A DNA stretch of 64,000 nucleotides from Selaginella moellendorffii (taxonomy: Eukaryota > Streptophyta > Lycopodiopsida > Selaginellales > Selaginellaceae): positions 62,001-126,000 of the forward strand of contig NW_003314323.1 in the NCBI RefSeq assembly GCF_000143415.4. The letters run 5' to 3'. Positions 21,813-32,652 of the stretch are shown here, one piece after another; position 1 is the first letter of the stretch; each line of letters starts with the position of its first letter. The notes beneath the pieces are model-generated. The model was given only the letters and a program-made list of their open reading frames with translations, searched no databases and was not told the DNA's origin. The position numbers and the translations under genes are program-made.

Positions 21813-23895
21813 ATGGCAGCTTACAATCTCCGGCAGCAGCAAAACCGGCGTTTCTGGTGTTGTTGCAGCCTGCTGCTGGCGCTAATCCTCTTGATAGATG
21901 CTCAAGCACAGCAGCAAAACCAGAGTCAGGATGTGTCCACGTTGCTGAAAATCAAACCTGCCTTGGATACCAATCCGGCTCTGCCGCTGCTGCTAAGTTG
22001 GAGTTTCCAAAATCCTCTATGCAACTGGCAAGGCGTGCAGTGGATGCTCAATGATGGAACGCCGGTGAATTGCTCGGTTCCAGCCACAGCACTCAATGAC
22101 AGTCTTGCTCAAGACCCGTCCATTCTTGTCGAAAGCATCACTCTCACCAAGCTTCAAGGGGCTCTAGTCGGCACCATTCCTCCAGAAATCGGTCTTCTCT
22201 CGGGTCTCAGGAAGCTCGAGCTCAGCAGCAACAACTTAACCGGTCCCATCCCCGAAGAGATCTCCAATGCCTCCAGTCTCGCCTTCATTCACCTTGGTAA
22301 CAATCGACTCAACGGGAGCATTCCTTCGACGATCTGGAAGCTGTGTGGTGTCCTCGCCGAGCTTGACTTGGATCACAACCAGCTCTCCGGAAGCATTCCA
22401 GTTGCCGCAGATCCGAAAGCCAGGTGCTCTAACTTGACGTCTCTCCGCCTCAACAGCAACAATCTTTCCGGCCTGGTTCCATCTGAGTTCCTCAAGTCCC
22501 TGGCTCCAAGCTTGACGGAGCTCGACTTAAGCAACAACATCCTTCTCGGAGGAGTAGTAGCAGCACCGGGAGCAACCAGTATTCAATCCAATGCGGCAGC
22601 TCCAGCTACTTCCCCAGCACTGGTGGCGGCACCTCCCACGGGGTCGAGCAAGTTATCCGCTGGGGCAGTGTCCGGTATCATAATTGGAGTTCTCGTAGCC
22701 ACTGTTCTGCTGCTATCACTTCTCATCGGGATTTGTAGTAGCAACAGATCTCCAATAGCGTCAAAGCTGACGAGTTCTCCGTCACTTCACCGTGAGCTTG
22801 GCGAGGCAGAGGATGCTACGACTGGAAAGCTTGTTGCATTTGAGGGAGGCGAGCGATTCAACGCCGACCAGGTACTTAATGCGTCAGGTGAAGTGTTGGG
22901 AAAGACGAGCTACGGTACCGTGTACAAAGCCAAGCTCCAGTCTGGGCCGATGATAACTCTCAGGCTGCTCCGCGATGGAAGTGTCAAGGACCGGGACGAG
23001 TTTGTGTCCGCTGTCAAGGAGCTGGGACTTATCCGCCATAGAAATCTGGTACCTCTTCGAGCTTATTACCACGGACCAAAAGACGAAAAGCTGCTCGTTT
23101 ACGACTACATTCCCAAGGGAAACCTCCAAGAGCTGATACATAGTAAGTCTTTCTTTCTGCTTTCCCTGCATGGTACATTCAGTAAAGGAAAAGAATGCTA
23201 ACCTTTTGCCTGGATCAGCATCCACCGCTTACGCTCCAGCTCCATCTTGGGCAATACGGCACAAAATCGCACTGGGAGCAGCTCGAGGACTGGGCCATCT
23301 CCACACAGGCTTGCACCTTCCACTGCTCCACGGGAACCTCAAGTCGAAGAACATCTTGGTTGACGAGAACTTCGAGCCACATCTATCCGACTTTGGCCTC
23401 CATTTGCTCATGAACGCTGCGGCAAGCAACGAGATGATCACTGCTCAAGCTACGCAAGGCTACAAGGCGCCGGAGCTTACCAGGATCAAGAAAGCCAACA
23501 CCAAGACCGACATCTACAGCTTCGGGATCATCCTGCTGGAGCTCCTGACAGGGAAAAAACCCGGAAACTTAGCCGCCGGAGACAACGATAGCGTCACGGT
23601 GGTGGACTTACCCACATTGGTGAAAACCGCAGTGATCGAGGAGAGGACGGCCGAGCTGTTTGATCTCGATCTGCTACGAGGATTGCGGAGCCCGATGGAG
23701 GACGGCCTCCTCCAAGCCCTTCAGCTGGCCATGGGATGCTGCGCGCCATCGCCGGCGGTACGCCCGGACATCAAGGAGGTCATCCGGCAGCTGGAAGAGA
23801 TCAGGCCAAAGATCCACTCCCCAATCTTCACGCCGGTGTCGCATTCTCGAAACTCGCCCCGGATTCCACTGTCGCCGCTGAGAGACGCATCGTGA
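21813..23895 (+). CDS. TMKL1: LRR receptor-like pseudokinase, TMKL1 type
   Basis: Two exons, 21813-23142 and 23219-23895, 668 aa. A signal peptide (around CCCSLLLALILLIDAQA) is followed by an LRR N-cap, about five LRRs (GTIPPEIGLLSGLRKLELSS, LTGPIPEEISNASSL), an Ala/Pro/Ser-rich juxtamembrane stretch, one transmembrane helix (GIIIGVLVATVLLLSLLIGI) and a kinase-like domain. The domain is probably inactive: the VAIK lysine position reads TLRLL, the HRD aspartate is lost (HGNLKSKN), while DFG remains. The segment KTSYGTVYKAKL and the C-terminal MGCCAPSPAVRPDIKEVIRQ strongly resemble Arabidopsis TMKL1. It likely signals by scaffolding at the plasma membrane (inference). Confidence 0.9.
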
Positions 23896-24679
23896 GAGAG
23901 GAATAGCGCGCCCTAGTTGGAATAGAAAGAAATTTCTCACCTCTTTGTGCCAAAACCCTAATCTAGATTTCTTAGATGGAAGTTTGATTTATTCTTTGGA
24001 GGGAAAATCTTCTCTCTCCGCTCCAAAAAAAGAAAAAAGAAGTTCCAGGAGAAGATTCCAATAATTTCCCAAGACGCGGCAGCCCTTGTGCCTGGTACGT
24101 CCTTGACAATGTTTCTTTCTTCATTAAATTTCACTGTTCTTCGTTATTGCCGTGGTGGCATATGCGTATCGTAACGCCTGGAGCCAAAAAACCATTTCTC
24201 TGCGCTGCGCTCCATCGTCCAACCAGCAAACCTACTGTCAGCGACACGATAGCGGCGAGAAGACCAAACCATTTGTCTTGAGCTCCATATCATCAAATAA
24301 CGTGTTGACGTTGTGGCCTTGGATTTGATAAAGACGGTGTCCACAATCTTTCACCTGCAAGGACGAAAGGGAAAAAAAAAAACAAGGAGAAACTGAGCCG
24401 CTCGTCCCTTTAAAGCTGACGAACGAGAAGAAATACTTGGATAAGTTCCAAACTGTGGACCGCCATTTTTCCTGTACAATTTTGTCATTTTCATCAGAAA
24501 CCATCGGTGTTTTTTCGCTGAAAAATCAAACTTTGTGGCACAGTAGCGTTGTTTTTACCATCCTGAAGTGTCTCACGAAGCTTGCTCTTCAAAAATCACA
24601 TCTCGAGTACACTCGAGTGCTTGTATAATTAGTCGCTTAGATTTAGTATACAAACACCAAGAAAAAATGAAGAATTATG
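23896..24679. other. Convergent 3' flanks with one possible small gene
   Basis: The region lies between the 3' ends of the receptor kinase (+) and the lipase (-). Apart from the candidate small membrane protein described separately I see no supported feature. Confidence 0.45.
24131..24504 (-). CDS. Possible small membrane protein, model incomplete
   Basis: I do not recognise it. On the minus strand an exon-like frame begins at ATG 24504 or 24466 (MAVHSLELIQ before a GT) and is followed, after a pyrimidine tract and AG near 24356, by VKDCGHRLYQIQGHNVNTLF. In another frame, ending at 24131, lies a clear hydrophobic helix KWFGLLAAIVSLTVGLLVGRW. The two parts are out of frame without another splice or a frameshift, so this is either a short gene whose intron I could not place or a decayed one. 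Confidence 0.25.
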
Positions 24680-26586
24680 TCAACCTGTCAAAGCTTGCGA
24701 GGCATCCTTCACAGCTTGAATTGTCGATTTAACCATCTGCTTCCTGCAGCGCTCAAAAATGCTATCGTACAAAACGTCAAAATGAACGCCGGCACGCTCG
24801 CGATCGATTATAAAAAAGATGTGGTCTGCTTCCAAAACTGTGTAGTACCTGTGAGAAGTCATCCAATTAAACATAGACAAGAAGAGAAACTTCACGGCCA
24901 GCTTACCAGATACCTCGTTTTAATGGTTGATCGTCCTGCAAAGAATCCAACAAAGAATTTGGATGGCTGAATGGAAACCTGGGATAAAGCTGTGATATCG
25001 TGTTCAAAGCCCCATCGTTGTCTTGCCAATCGGCATCTCTGGAAACAAACGCGTAAGAAAACGAAAACCAGAAAAAAAAAAAACTTTTCTACAAAAGCTT
25101 ATACCTGTATCCGGAAAATGGAAGCGAAAGATGGCCGGGATGACGCCACAAGCACATCTCTAAGGTTCGCAAAAGAAGCAAAGGATGGATCCCGCGTAAA
25201 CTCGACGGTATTGTTTTGCCACAGACTTTCATTGTCCTCTGCGTTGCATAACTGCAAAGAAACATCAGTATAAGGTACACAGAAACTACGAGCAAACCTT
25301 ATATAGTACGTATTGGGATGAGTCTTTAGCTTCCGGTTAATTCGTGCTGCCGCTTGAAGGCTCAAGTCTGGCAGTATCCAGTCTCCGGTAGCAAAAGGAC
25401 CAGAGTAACCAGCAATGGACGAAGCCAGACCGATCAATCCAGCTTTCTGCCACTGGAGATTGTAGTGATCAAAACCAAAACTATAGTAGTTCTTAAGGTA
25501 GCTTATGTCCAGCCACTCGTAGACGAGAGCACCCACACGCAATAGCTGCAAAAGGCAGAGAGGTTTTAAGGTGCAACCATCCTCTGGTCTGGTGTTACGG
25601 AGCAACACAAGCATTAGACGAGGATGGTTTGTGAGCAACGTTGTTCTTACTGGATTCCATCGATGTAAACTCGAGTTGTTCCATTGAGAGCACCGGACAA
25701 GGCTGTGATGCTAAGCACCCAGTCCGCGGATGCATTTTCGTAGCCAGGAAATTCCTGTAGAGCCGAGCAATATGACTTTTTCTAGAGGAAGGAAACGAAA
25801 GAAAAGCCGTCTACGCACCTTGTTTTCAAGCATTTCCTGCAAGACTCGTGCCACTTGAGCTCCGGAGGAATGGCCAACAAAATGCACTGGTCGATGTTCA
25901 TCCCACTCCGGAAAATGTCCTGCCAGAATTCCCTGCGATTTTTAGTTCTTCTTTTTGTTACAACTCGCAAGCTACCTTGCTCAAACGTCCTTCCAAATCG
26001 TGCGTGGCCATACTCGGAGCTATGACTAGCACCATAATCAACAGTTCCTCCTTTCAAAAAGTAGAACAGCTCACAAGCACTGCTCAAAAAGAATAAGAAA
26101 ACAAGAACTTAGAAAAACTGTGCCAAATTCGAGGAAAGGAAAGGCTGGAAAGAAGAAAACCGGTCGTGAATACTTGTCAAGGAGCCGAGATCCGGCACAA
26201 GAACTCGTCCATATTTCTTTTCAGCGCCAGCCCAATATGAAATTGTTCCCAGCTTCTATTCAACAATATCAAGCAAACATAAAAAAAAAAAAACAAACAC
26301 TCACCCCTTTCCCAAATCCAAAAATCCCGTGAAGCAAGACAACAGGCGTGACATCCGATCCATCACGGGTGTCGGTGGTGGCAATGCCCCCGTCGATTGA
26401 AGTTGCGACACTCGGATTCACGGCTTCGGATGCCACAGTAATTGCTGAGTCGATCGATCGGCCACTCAATAGATCTGCAAGGACTGCTGATCCAAATATC
26501 ACAAGCCCATAAGCTAGATGCACAGCAGAACTCACAAATAGCTCTGCAAAGAGCAAGAAATGCCACAAGAATTTCTCTCCAGCCAT
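24680..26586 (-). CDS. Alpha/beta-hydrolase lipase-like protein (plant family related to bacterial triacylglycerol lipases)
   Basis: Nine exons (26586-26305, 26255-26161, 26079-25976, 25919-25819, 25754-25651, 25588-25298, 25251-25105, 25038-24907, 24848-24680) give 474 aa. The N-terminus is a membrane-anchor-like helix (HFLLFAELFVSSAVHLAYGL). The core shows PVVLLHGIFGFGKG (oxyanion region), LVPDLGSLTSIHDRACELFY, and the nucleophile elbow HFVGHSSGAQVAR with Ser in G-H-S-x-G. GYSGPFATGDWILPDLSLQ follows, and the catalytic His probably lies in LEADHIFFI. The family occurs in plants as single genes of this length and resembles staphylococcal-type lipases; the substrate is unknown. It is divergent from the charged protein gene on its right (251 bp between ATGs). 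Confidence 0.85.
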
Positions 26587-26837
26587 CGAAATCCAGAGGA
26601 AGCCAGAGATGGATTGATTGTGCTTGAAACCCTAACCATTCAATCATCCAACCCACAAATCCCCACAATGGAATGCCCGCTCAAAACTTGAACCTCTCGA
26701 GGATTTAACAGATTCTGTTAAATTGACGATCTCTCGGGAAACTATTTTAGGTTATAACGAGAACCTTTTTTATCCTTTTTCTAGCTTATATAGCTGGAGC
26801 TCTAAGAGGTTGTTTTAGGGTATAGAAGATTGGAGCT

Positions 26838-27566
26838 ATGGCAGCCAAGGTTTTAGACGCTGGGGAGTTCCCAGTGTTGAGCACGATGAGCAATGCTGCT
26901 GTGACAAGGCAGCAAAGCATTTGGGAGAAGATCTCCTCTGAGGTAAAGGCACAGCCCACGATTGTCAAGTCCAACCATCTAGATGTTGGATCCAAGGTTT
27001 TGGGATCAAAGGTTTTGGAATCGAAGGTCACTGGGACGTCTGGCCATGCTCCAAGATCAAGCTATAGGAAGGCCAAGGTGGTGGAAGATGACGATGAATT
27101 AGAGAGGTCTCTCCGAGCTATCAAACGAGATATCGAGTTGGCTCTCCATGACGAGGATGGTTTCCAAAAGCCCGTGAGGAAAGCTAGCAAGGAATTTCAA
27201 AACTCAGGGAGTGATAGGTCCAAGGGAAAGGGTGTCCAGATTGCGGTGAATAGCTGGGAAGTCTTGGATTTGGAACCTGAAAAGGCTCTTGAACAAGATG
27301 GTGGAAAAGCGAAGAAGAACAAGAACAAGAATCGGCGAAGAAACAAGAAAAAACAAGATGAAACTTCGATTTCGGGTGATTCTTTGGCCATGGAAAATGA
27401 GGCTGAAGCTTTGATTCCAGCTGAGTTTCCCGAGAGAAATCACAATGAATCAGCTGATCCAACTCCTGTGTTGGAGGTGAAAGAAGCAGAAACTCCAGCT
27501 CCAGCTCTTGGGATTATTTCGAAGATTGTAAGATTCATTATCTTTTTCTTGTCACTACACAAGTAA
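26838..27566 (+). CDS. Charged Lys/Glu-rich protein of unknown function
   Basis: Open frame of 242 aa from ATG 26838. I do not recognise a domain. Residues ~155-175 form a strongly basic Lys/Arg/Asn cluster (GKAKKNKNKNRRRNKKK) that could be a nuclear or nucleolar signal. Flanking segments are acidic and Ser-rich, and three short repeats SKVL occur near residue 55. The hydrophobic end (after IISKI) may be an intron read-through: a GT donor lies at 27529 (GTAAGA) and an acceptor at 27594-27595, which would replace the last residues with a short tail ending before the convergent maturase gene. The protein is probably intrinsically disordered. Confidence 0.6.
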   Translation: MAAKVLDAGEFPVLSTMSNAAVTRQQSIWEKISSEVKAQPTIVKSNHLDVGSKVLGSKVLESKVTGTSGHAPRSSYRKAKVVEDDDELERSLRAIKRDIELALHDEDGFQKPVRKASKEFQNSGSDRSKGKGVQIAVNSWEVLDLEPEKALEQDGGKAKKNKNKNRRRNKKKQDETSISGDSLAMENEAEALIPAEFPERNHNESADPTPVLEVKEAETPAPALGIISKIVRFIIFFLSLHK

Positions 27567-27597
27567 ATCATAATTCCAAGTTTTCTTTCCTAAGGTT

Positions 27598-29463
27598 TTA
27601 AGTATCATTGCATCTCTGAAGTATTTCTGATAATGGCTTCCTGCAATTAAACTCAAACATTAGGTCGATTAGACCTTTGTGCAAATCTATGCTGGCATTT
27701 CTATATCTTTCAGTCTCTTTCTCCAAAGTTCCAGGCCTCTTCCCTTCGATGTATCTCTCAAGACAAATCTCATGAAAAGGCATCCATTTCTTAGTCACAG
27801 GCAAGAACAAAGGTGGCAGCACTTGGCACGAATGCCGGAATGGAATCCCCACGATCTCGTCGGGGAGAGGCTTGATCCTCCTGGCATACTCGAAAACTCC
27901 CTTCTTTCCCTTGATCTTCCAGCTGAGATCATCGCCGCCAAGCTTGTAGACGGGCGCTCTCCTCTGGAGCCGGTGCTTGGAAGCGTACATGATCGCCAGG
28001 GACGATCGCAGGACAAACGCCAGGAACACCGTGATCTTCTTGCGGTTGATCGCCAGGCGATAGAAGCCGGCCAGGAGATGGAGGAGATCCGAGACCTGGA
28101 GGTTGGCGTCCTCCTGGCGCGCCTTGAGCAGCCGCAAGCACGGATGGATCTTCATCCTCTGCCCGGCCGGGAGCTCCAGGATCTTCAATCGCGCCAGGCT
28201 CTCCACGCAATGCTTCATGCTGGCCACCAGCCGGATCTTCTGCTTGCTCACCTCCCGCGAGTTCTCTCGGCTCCGAGGAATTCGATGCTCGAGGGCCGCG
28301 TCGGCGCTGGCCTGGATCGTGTGAGCCAGGAATGGAACCTTTTGCGAGAGGTGGAAGATCTCCGGGAAGAGCTCGAGCTTGAGCTTGTCGCGGCAAAACT
28401 CGCGGAGCTTGGCTTCCATCGCGACGATCTCCTCGTCGGCGCCTTTGATCCCCAGGAGAAAATGCCCGGCGTAGCGAACGTACTCCATCGCCTGGCCCTG
28501 CCCCTGCGCGGCGTCGAATTCCTCGATCTCGCGCTCCACGAATCGATCGAGCTCGTCCAGGACGATGTTGAGCAGCAGCGGGCTCAAGATCTTGCAGCTC
28601 CCCCAGTGTGGCGAGTTCTTCCCCTCGATCGGTCCCATGGCGAGGAAGCACTTGAGCCAGAATGGTCGATCCTTCTCCCTCGTCAGGCGATGGATCTCTT
28701 GCTCCATCACTCGCCACTTCTTCTTCTTGGAGAGGAAGTACTCCTCCGGGACGATGGTGTCTCTCGTCTCCACCGAGAGGCCATCCCTGACGAGCTTGAC
28801 GATCAACTCGTCCTGGACGACGCGAGAGAAGATCTCCATCGCCACCTCCAGCTCCAGGCTCTCGAGGATCGACGTCTTGGCGGTGATGAACCACGTACAC
28901 TCTTGGAAGCTGCCAGTGATGTACTTGAGCGCTGTCATCGCTGTTCTTCCGGGCCGAAACGCGAAGGATCGATGCGAGAACCGCGCCTCAAACACGGGCT
29001 CCAAGATCATGAGAAGAACTTCCTGGACTACGCGATCCTGGAGCTCGGGAAGCTTGGTCGGGGAGAGGAACGCTGGAGTGAGATAGAGCGTGCCGGTGCC
29101 GCCCCAATCGTATCGCTGCGAGAGCACCGCTTCGCGCAGTGGATCCAGCTGCGCGGCCAGCTTGGGATGGAGGGGGCGATTCTTGGGGACGAAGAAATCC
29201 AGCGCCCGGCACGATCGCCAGTAGGCCATCTCCCACAAGACCTTGCTCTCCATGGCGCTGGACGCGTTCTTGAGGATCGAGTGCCTGTCCTGGAAGCCCT
29301 GGATCCAGTGCTCACCGCATAGCCGTGCGCAATCGCTCGCCCATCCGCCATCTTTGCCCTGAGAATGATCGATCCAGCGATGGCGGGATTGACGCGCATA
29401 CCTGCGGCACTGGAATGGAGGTGCGAAAGCTCGATTCGTCGGCCGCATTCCGGGGTCTGGCAT
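27598..29463 (-). CDS. Nuclear-encoded group II intron maturase (nMAT1/2 type)
   Basis: Intronless, 621 aa, ATG at 29463. The N-terminus (MPDPGMRPTNRAFAPPFQCR) is Arg-rich, consistent with an organellar presequence. A reverse-transcriptase-like region follows (FSHRSFAFRPGRTAMTALKY for RT block 1-2, LSPLLLNIVLDELDRF for block 4), then a maturase X/thumb region (LLHLLAGFYRLAINRKKITV). The catalytic YADD box is degenerate, reading YAGH, and no HNH endonuclease is visible, as in plant nMAT1/nMAT2. Such proteins act in splicing of mitochondrial group II introns (known). Their loss of RT chemistry and retention of RNA binding match the residues seen. The gene converges with the charged-protein gene. 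Confidence 0.9.
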   Translation of the reverse strand: MPDPGMRPTNRAFAPPFQCRRYARQSRHRWIDHSQGKDGGWASDCARLCGEHWIQGFQDRHSILKNASSAMESKVLWEMAYWRSCRALDFFVPKNRPLHPKLAAQLDPLREAVLSQRYDWGGTGTLYLTPAFLSPTKLPELQDRVVQEVLLMILEPVFEARFSHRSFAFRPGRTAMTALKYITGSFQECTWFITAKTSILESLELEVAMEIFSRVVQDELIVKLVRDGLSVETRDTIVPEEYFLSKKKKWRVMEQEIHRLTREKDRPFWLKCFLAMGPIEGKNSPHWGSCKILSPLLLNIVLDELDRFVEREIEEFDAAQGQGQAMEYVRYAGHFLLGIKGADEEIVAMEAKLREFCRDKLKLELFPEIFHLSQKVPFLAHTIQASADAALEHRIPRSRENSREVSKQKIRLVASMKHCVESLARLKILELPAGQRMKIHPCLRLLKARQEDANLQVSDLLHLLAGFYRLAINRKKITVFLAFVLRSSLAIMYASKHRLQRRAPVYKLGGDDLSWKIKGKKGVFEYARRIKPLPDEIVGIPFRHSCQVLPPLFLPVTKKWMPFHEICLERYIEGKRPGTLEKETERYRNASIDLHKGLIDLMFEFNCRKPLSEILQRCNDT

Positions 29464-29543
29464 GGAAATGCTTAAACCCTAGAAACATTTAGAAAGACGA
29501 AAATATATCACATAGTAAGAGTCTGCAGAAGCTTGCATAGCTT

Positions 29544-29625
29544 GTCGCTTTGGCCGAGTGGTTAAGGCGTGTGCCTGCTAAGTACATGGGGTTTCCCCGC
29601 GAGAGTTCGAATCTCTCAGGCGACG
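29544..29625 (+). tRNA. tRNA-Ser(GCU)
   Basis: An 82-nt class II tRNA. The acceptor stem pairs GTCGCTT with AGGCGAC plus discriminator G. The A-box region is TGGCCGAGTGG, the anticodon loop CTGCTAA carries GCT, a long variable arm forms with GGGG/CCCC, and the T-arm is GAGAGTTCGAATCTCTC. No intron and no encoded CCA. It is followed by a T-run (TTCTTTTTTGC region) that can terminate Pol III. Confidence 0.95.
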
Positions 29626-30135
29626 AGTTCTTTTATTCTTTTTTGCTTTGCTTAAGCAAACAGAATATGCTTGGAATTCTTTTTTGAAGATTATGCTTGG
29701 ATATTCTAAAATAAACAGTTGTTACTTATTTAAATTAATTTTGTATTTATGATTTATAAACATGTTATAAACTTTTTTAGTATATTTTTTTTATTCTACC
29801 AATGCAATAAAATTAAACAAACATGCTTATATTTTATCAATTAGAATAACACTGCTCTTAAGCAAACCAAACGTAATTTTTTTTCTTTTTTATGTACTAT
29901 TTTCTATTGCTAAACACGATGCATGCAAAGCTCAATAATATTCGAGAGATTTTTGCCTCAAAAAATGAATAATAATCAAGATTTACAAAATTGGCAGGCT
30001 TTCTTAGCAGAAAATCGCTTCCCTGGAACAAAAACACTGCGTGTAAGTTACCACCATAGAACGATTTTCGTCATACCTTCGCGGATAAGTTTACATTCGC
30101 TCCTTGCAGCAAATTCTTCCAGGAGGGATTTCGTC
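29626..30135. other. AT-rich intergenic region
   Basis: About 500 bp of AT-rich sequence between tRNA-Ser and the 3' end of MED19. T-runs just after the tRNA may serve as Pol III terminator. No gene is supported. Confidence 0.5.
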
Positions 30136-31140
30136 CTATCGTACTTTTACAGTGGCAGCAGCCGCTGCAGTAGCGGAAGGAACAGCGGCCACAGCATCCG
30201 GATTTGGAGAGCTCTTGTGCTGCGAAAAAAAAGAGAGAAGAATCAATCGATACGCTGAGCAAAGAACTAAGGATTTCTCCGTGAATACCTTCTTCTTTTT
30301 GTGCTTGTGACCATCGCCTTCCTCCTCTTCACCCTCATGCCGTCGCTTCTAAGATCATCCACTTTGTAGTTACATACCACGAAGAAGAGAAGAGCTAGCC
30401 GAGAGTTACCTTCTTCTTATGCTTCCTTTTTTCTTCGCCATTCTCTCCCTTTGCATCTTTGTCCCTGTGCTTCTCCTTACGCTTCTCCTTGTCCTTCTCT
30501 TTGTCTTTGTCCTTGTGCTTGTGTTTATCCTTGTGCTTGTGTTTCTTGTGCTTCCTTCTCTCCTCATCTTTCGTCTTTCCAATCGTTGGTTGCCCTCGAT
30601 CGGCCTGGCCGAGCCACACATTCAGCCAAGAACACAAAGAAAGAACTCTAAAGCTTACTTCTGGCAGAGAAATTGGCCCACTTTCTCGAAACGTGAAACA
30701 TCGTCTCAGCGTCTCCAGATCAAAAGGACGGATGTCCACCGGGAAAGCGTCGCTGGGCGATGGTCTGAGCAATTGCCCAAGCTCCATCCCATCGCCTTTG
30801 CGAATCTCCATGTCTCCGACCACGTCCCGGAGGTACTTGGACTCGGCAATTGACGCTGGGAAGGATTTCTTCGTGTATGTCTCGTAGTGCTCGCGGAGGC
30901 CATAGTGCGTGATCAAATCCACAGCACCGGTGAGCTCTCGCGGTCCTACAGTAGAGCAAAAGAGCGTAAGCAAAGGATCGCGCTCACGCTCTCGTACAAA
31001 AACCCTAGAGAAGGAGAGAGGAAGAATCACTGACTTGGTCCGGGTTTGAGAAGCTTGAATGCTCCACCGCCTTCATTGCTACTGCTCACTGCTCCAGCGG
31101 CGATCCCAGCAGCTCCAGCGCCTCCGGAAGCCATCGCCAT
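30136..31140 (-). CDS. MED19: Mediator complex subunit 19 (MED19)
   Basis: Five exons (31140-31035, 30945-30659, 30604-30410, 30348-30289, 30219-30136), 243 aa. The conserved core reads GPRELTGAVDLI-like (RPRELTGAVDLITHYGLREH), then YLRDVVGDMEIRKGDGMELG, FPVDIRPFDLETLRRCF and GPISLPE. The C-terminal half is a Lys/His/Asp repeat tail (KHKKHKHKDKHKHKDKDKEK) typical of plant MED19a/b, ending in an Ala/Thr-rich stretch. MED19 belongs to the head/middle hook of Mediator and bridges activators to Pol II. The start codon is 57 bp from the divergent ORC2 start. Confidence 0.93.
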
Positions 31141-31197
31141 ATCTCCGACTAGTGTTAGCCCTAGAATAAGGGGAAATTTCTAGGGTTTATCGAGGAG
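31141..31197. promoter_or_regulatory. 57-bp bidirectional start region of MED19 and ORC2, with a telo-box
   Basis: Only 57 bp separate the two ATGs. TAGGGTTTAT at 31181-31190 is a telo-box-like element, frequent in promoters of cell-cycle and translation genes. There is no room for two independent promoters with full 5' UTRs, so the transcription starts must overlap or lie in the opposite gene. Confidence 0.6.
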
Positions 31198-32652
31198 ATG
31201 CCCAAGAGAAGAAGGCGATCGAACGTTTCCTCGATTGCGCAGGCTGGGGAGGTTGATCGATCGCGCGCTTTGCTCTCACTCCCTGGATTGATCGATTGCA
31301 GGAGGTAAAGGAGCAGCATTGTGAGGAAGTAGAGCGAGTGCTTGAAACCGCTGGCGCCGCCCCTGTGGATGCCGGCGAAAATGTGACGCCATCGCGAAAA
31401 GAAGCCTCTTCCAGCAAGAGATCTGCCAAAGCAATTTCTGATGTCCGTGTGGTCGATGAGCAAGTAAGCCGGGATATTTCCTCCTGCATTCTCGATCTAA
31501 TCTCCTCTTTTCTTCTTTTCTTTCCAGGAATTGCGAGCGGCTTTGGCACAGCTCGTTCCAAAGCACCAGGTGGAGCAAGCACGCCTTCTCGACTCCTATA
31601 AAGAATCTTATCCACACTGGTTCTTTCAGCTGAAGTTGCTAGTTATGTTTCTGGATGAGATTCTTCTCTAACTCTTTCGTTTTCCTAGATGCGGTTTTGG
31701 ACTTTTGATGTATGGATTTGGATCCAAGAGGCAGCTTCTTGAGGATTTTGGATCCACAGCATTGACTGATGGTGCTGCTGTTGTGGTAAATGGCTTTCTT
31801 CCAACGATCAACTTCAAACAGGTAGCTTCTTTCTAGAGCTTATCAAGACTTTTGCAGCAAATCTTTGCCAGGTTTTGCGTACTTTGAAGCAAAGTTTGTA
31901 TGGAAGCTCGGGCACGACGAGTGCCACAAGCGTGGAAGACATGGTGGCCTTACTCTCTGGCTATCAGGGTGACTCGATCGTTTATATCATCGTTCACAGC
32001 ATCGATGGTCCTGGTCTGAGAGATGGCGCTACGCAGCAGCAGCTTGCCAAGCTAGCTTCGTGCTCGCATTTCCGGATAGTTTCTTCCATCGACAGCATCA
32101 ATGGTCCATTATGTAAGTGAATCTTTTCCTCGTTTTGGTTTTCATGCAACGTTGTGTTTGTTCTTTGTCCAGTGTGGGATAAACGCATGGCGAACACGCA
32201 GTTCAATTGGTGGTGGCATCACACCCCGACTTACGCTGCTTACGATGCCGAGGCCTCTCACGTTCCGCTACTGCTTTCTTCCATGGGGACCAGCAAGAGC
32301 GTCCGCAGTGCACTGCTTGTTTTACAAAGCTTGACAACGAATGCTCAGAGCGTCTTCAAGGTTCTAGCCGACCACCAGCTCGCAAACCCGGAGGACGAAG
32401 GTGGGCTCTTTTTCTAGTATTCTCGTCCTGATGGCGTTTAGGAAACCAGGAATGTCGCAGTACCAGCTCTACAACAAATGCAGGGAGCGTTTCCTGGTGA
32501 GCAGCGAGCTGACACTCCGAGCTCACCTCACGGAGTTCCGAGACCACCAGCTCGTTCGCTGTAAGAAAGGCTCAAACGGACAGGAGTGCTTGCAGATCAC
32601 TCTATCAAACGATGCTCTAGCGAAGATGCTGGAAAATCTGTGTCCGAGCTAG
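31198..32652 (+). CDS. ORC2: Origin recognition complex subunit 2 (ORC2)
   Basis: Seven exons (31198-31251, 31302-31463, 31528-31634, 31689-31821, 31872-32112, 32173-32400, 32450-32652), 375 aa. Landmarks are [50 protein letters not shown], the [11 protein letters not shown] segment, and a C-terminal winged-helix part ([20 protein letters not shown]). ORC2 is part of the hexamer that marks replication origins and loads MCM with CDC6 and CDT1. The protein has a normal plant ORC2 length. The first intron is only 50 nt. The start MPKRRRRS is basic, fitting a nuclear protein. Confidence 0.94.

Noticed and set aside
27679-29322. 547-aa open frame on the + strand
   Set aside because: It is the antisense shadow of the GC-rich maturase gene; it shows no family similarity, while the minus frame has clear RT/maturase motifs.
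30451-30887. Plus-strand Leu/Cys-rich frames over the MED19 tail
   Set aside because: They are antisense readings of the Lys/His/Asp repeat of MED19 and carry no signal peptide followed by a plausible domain.
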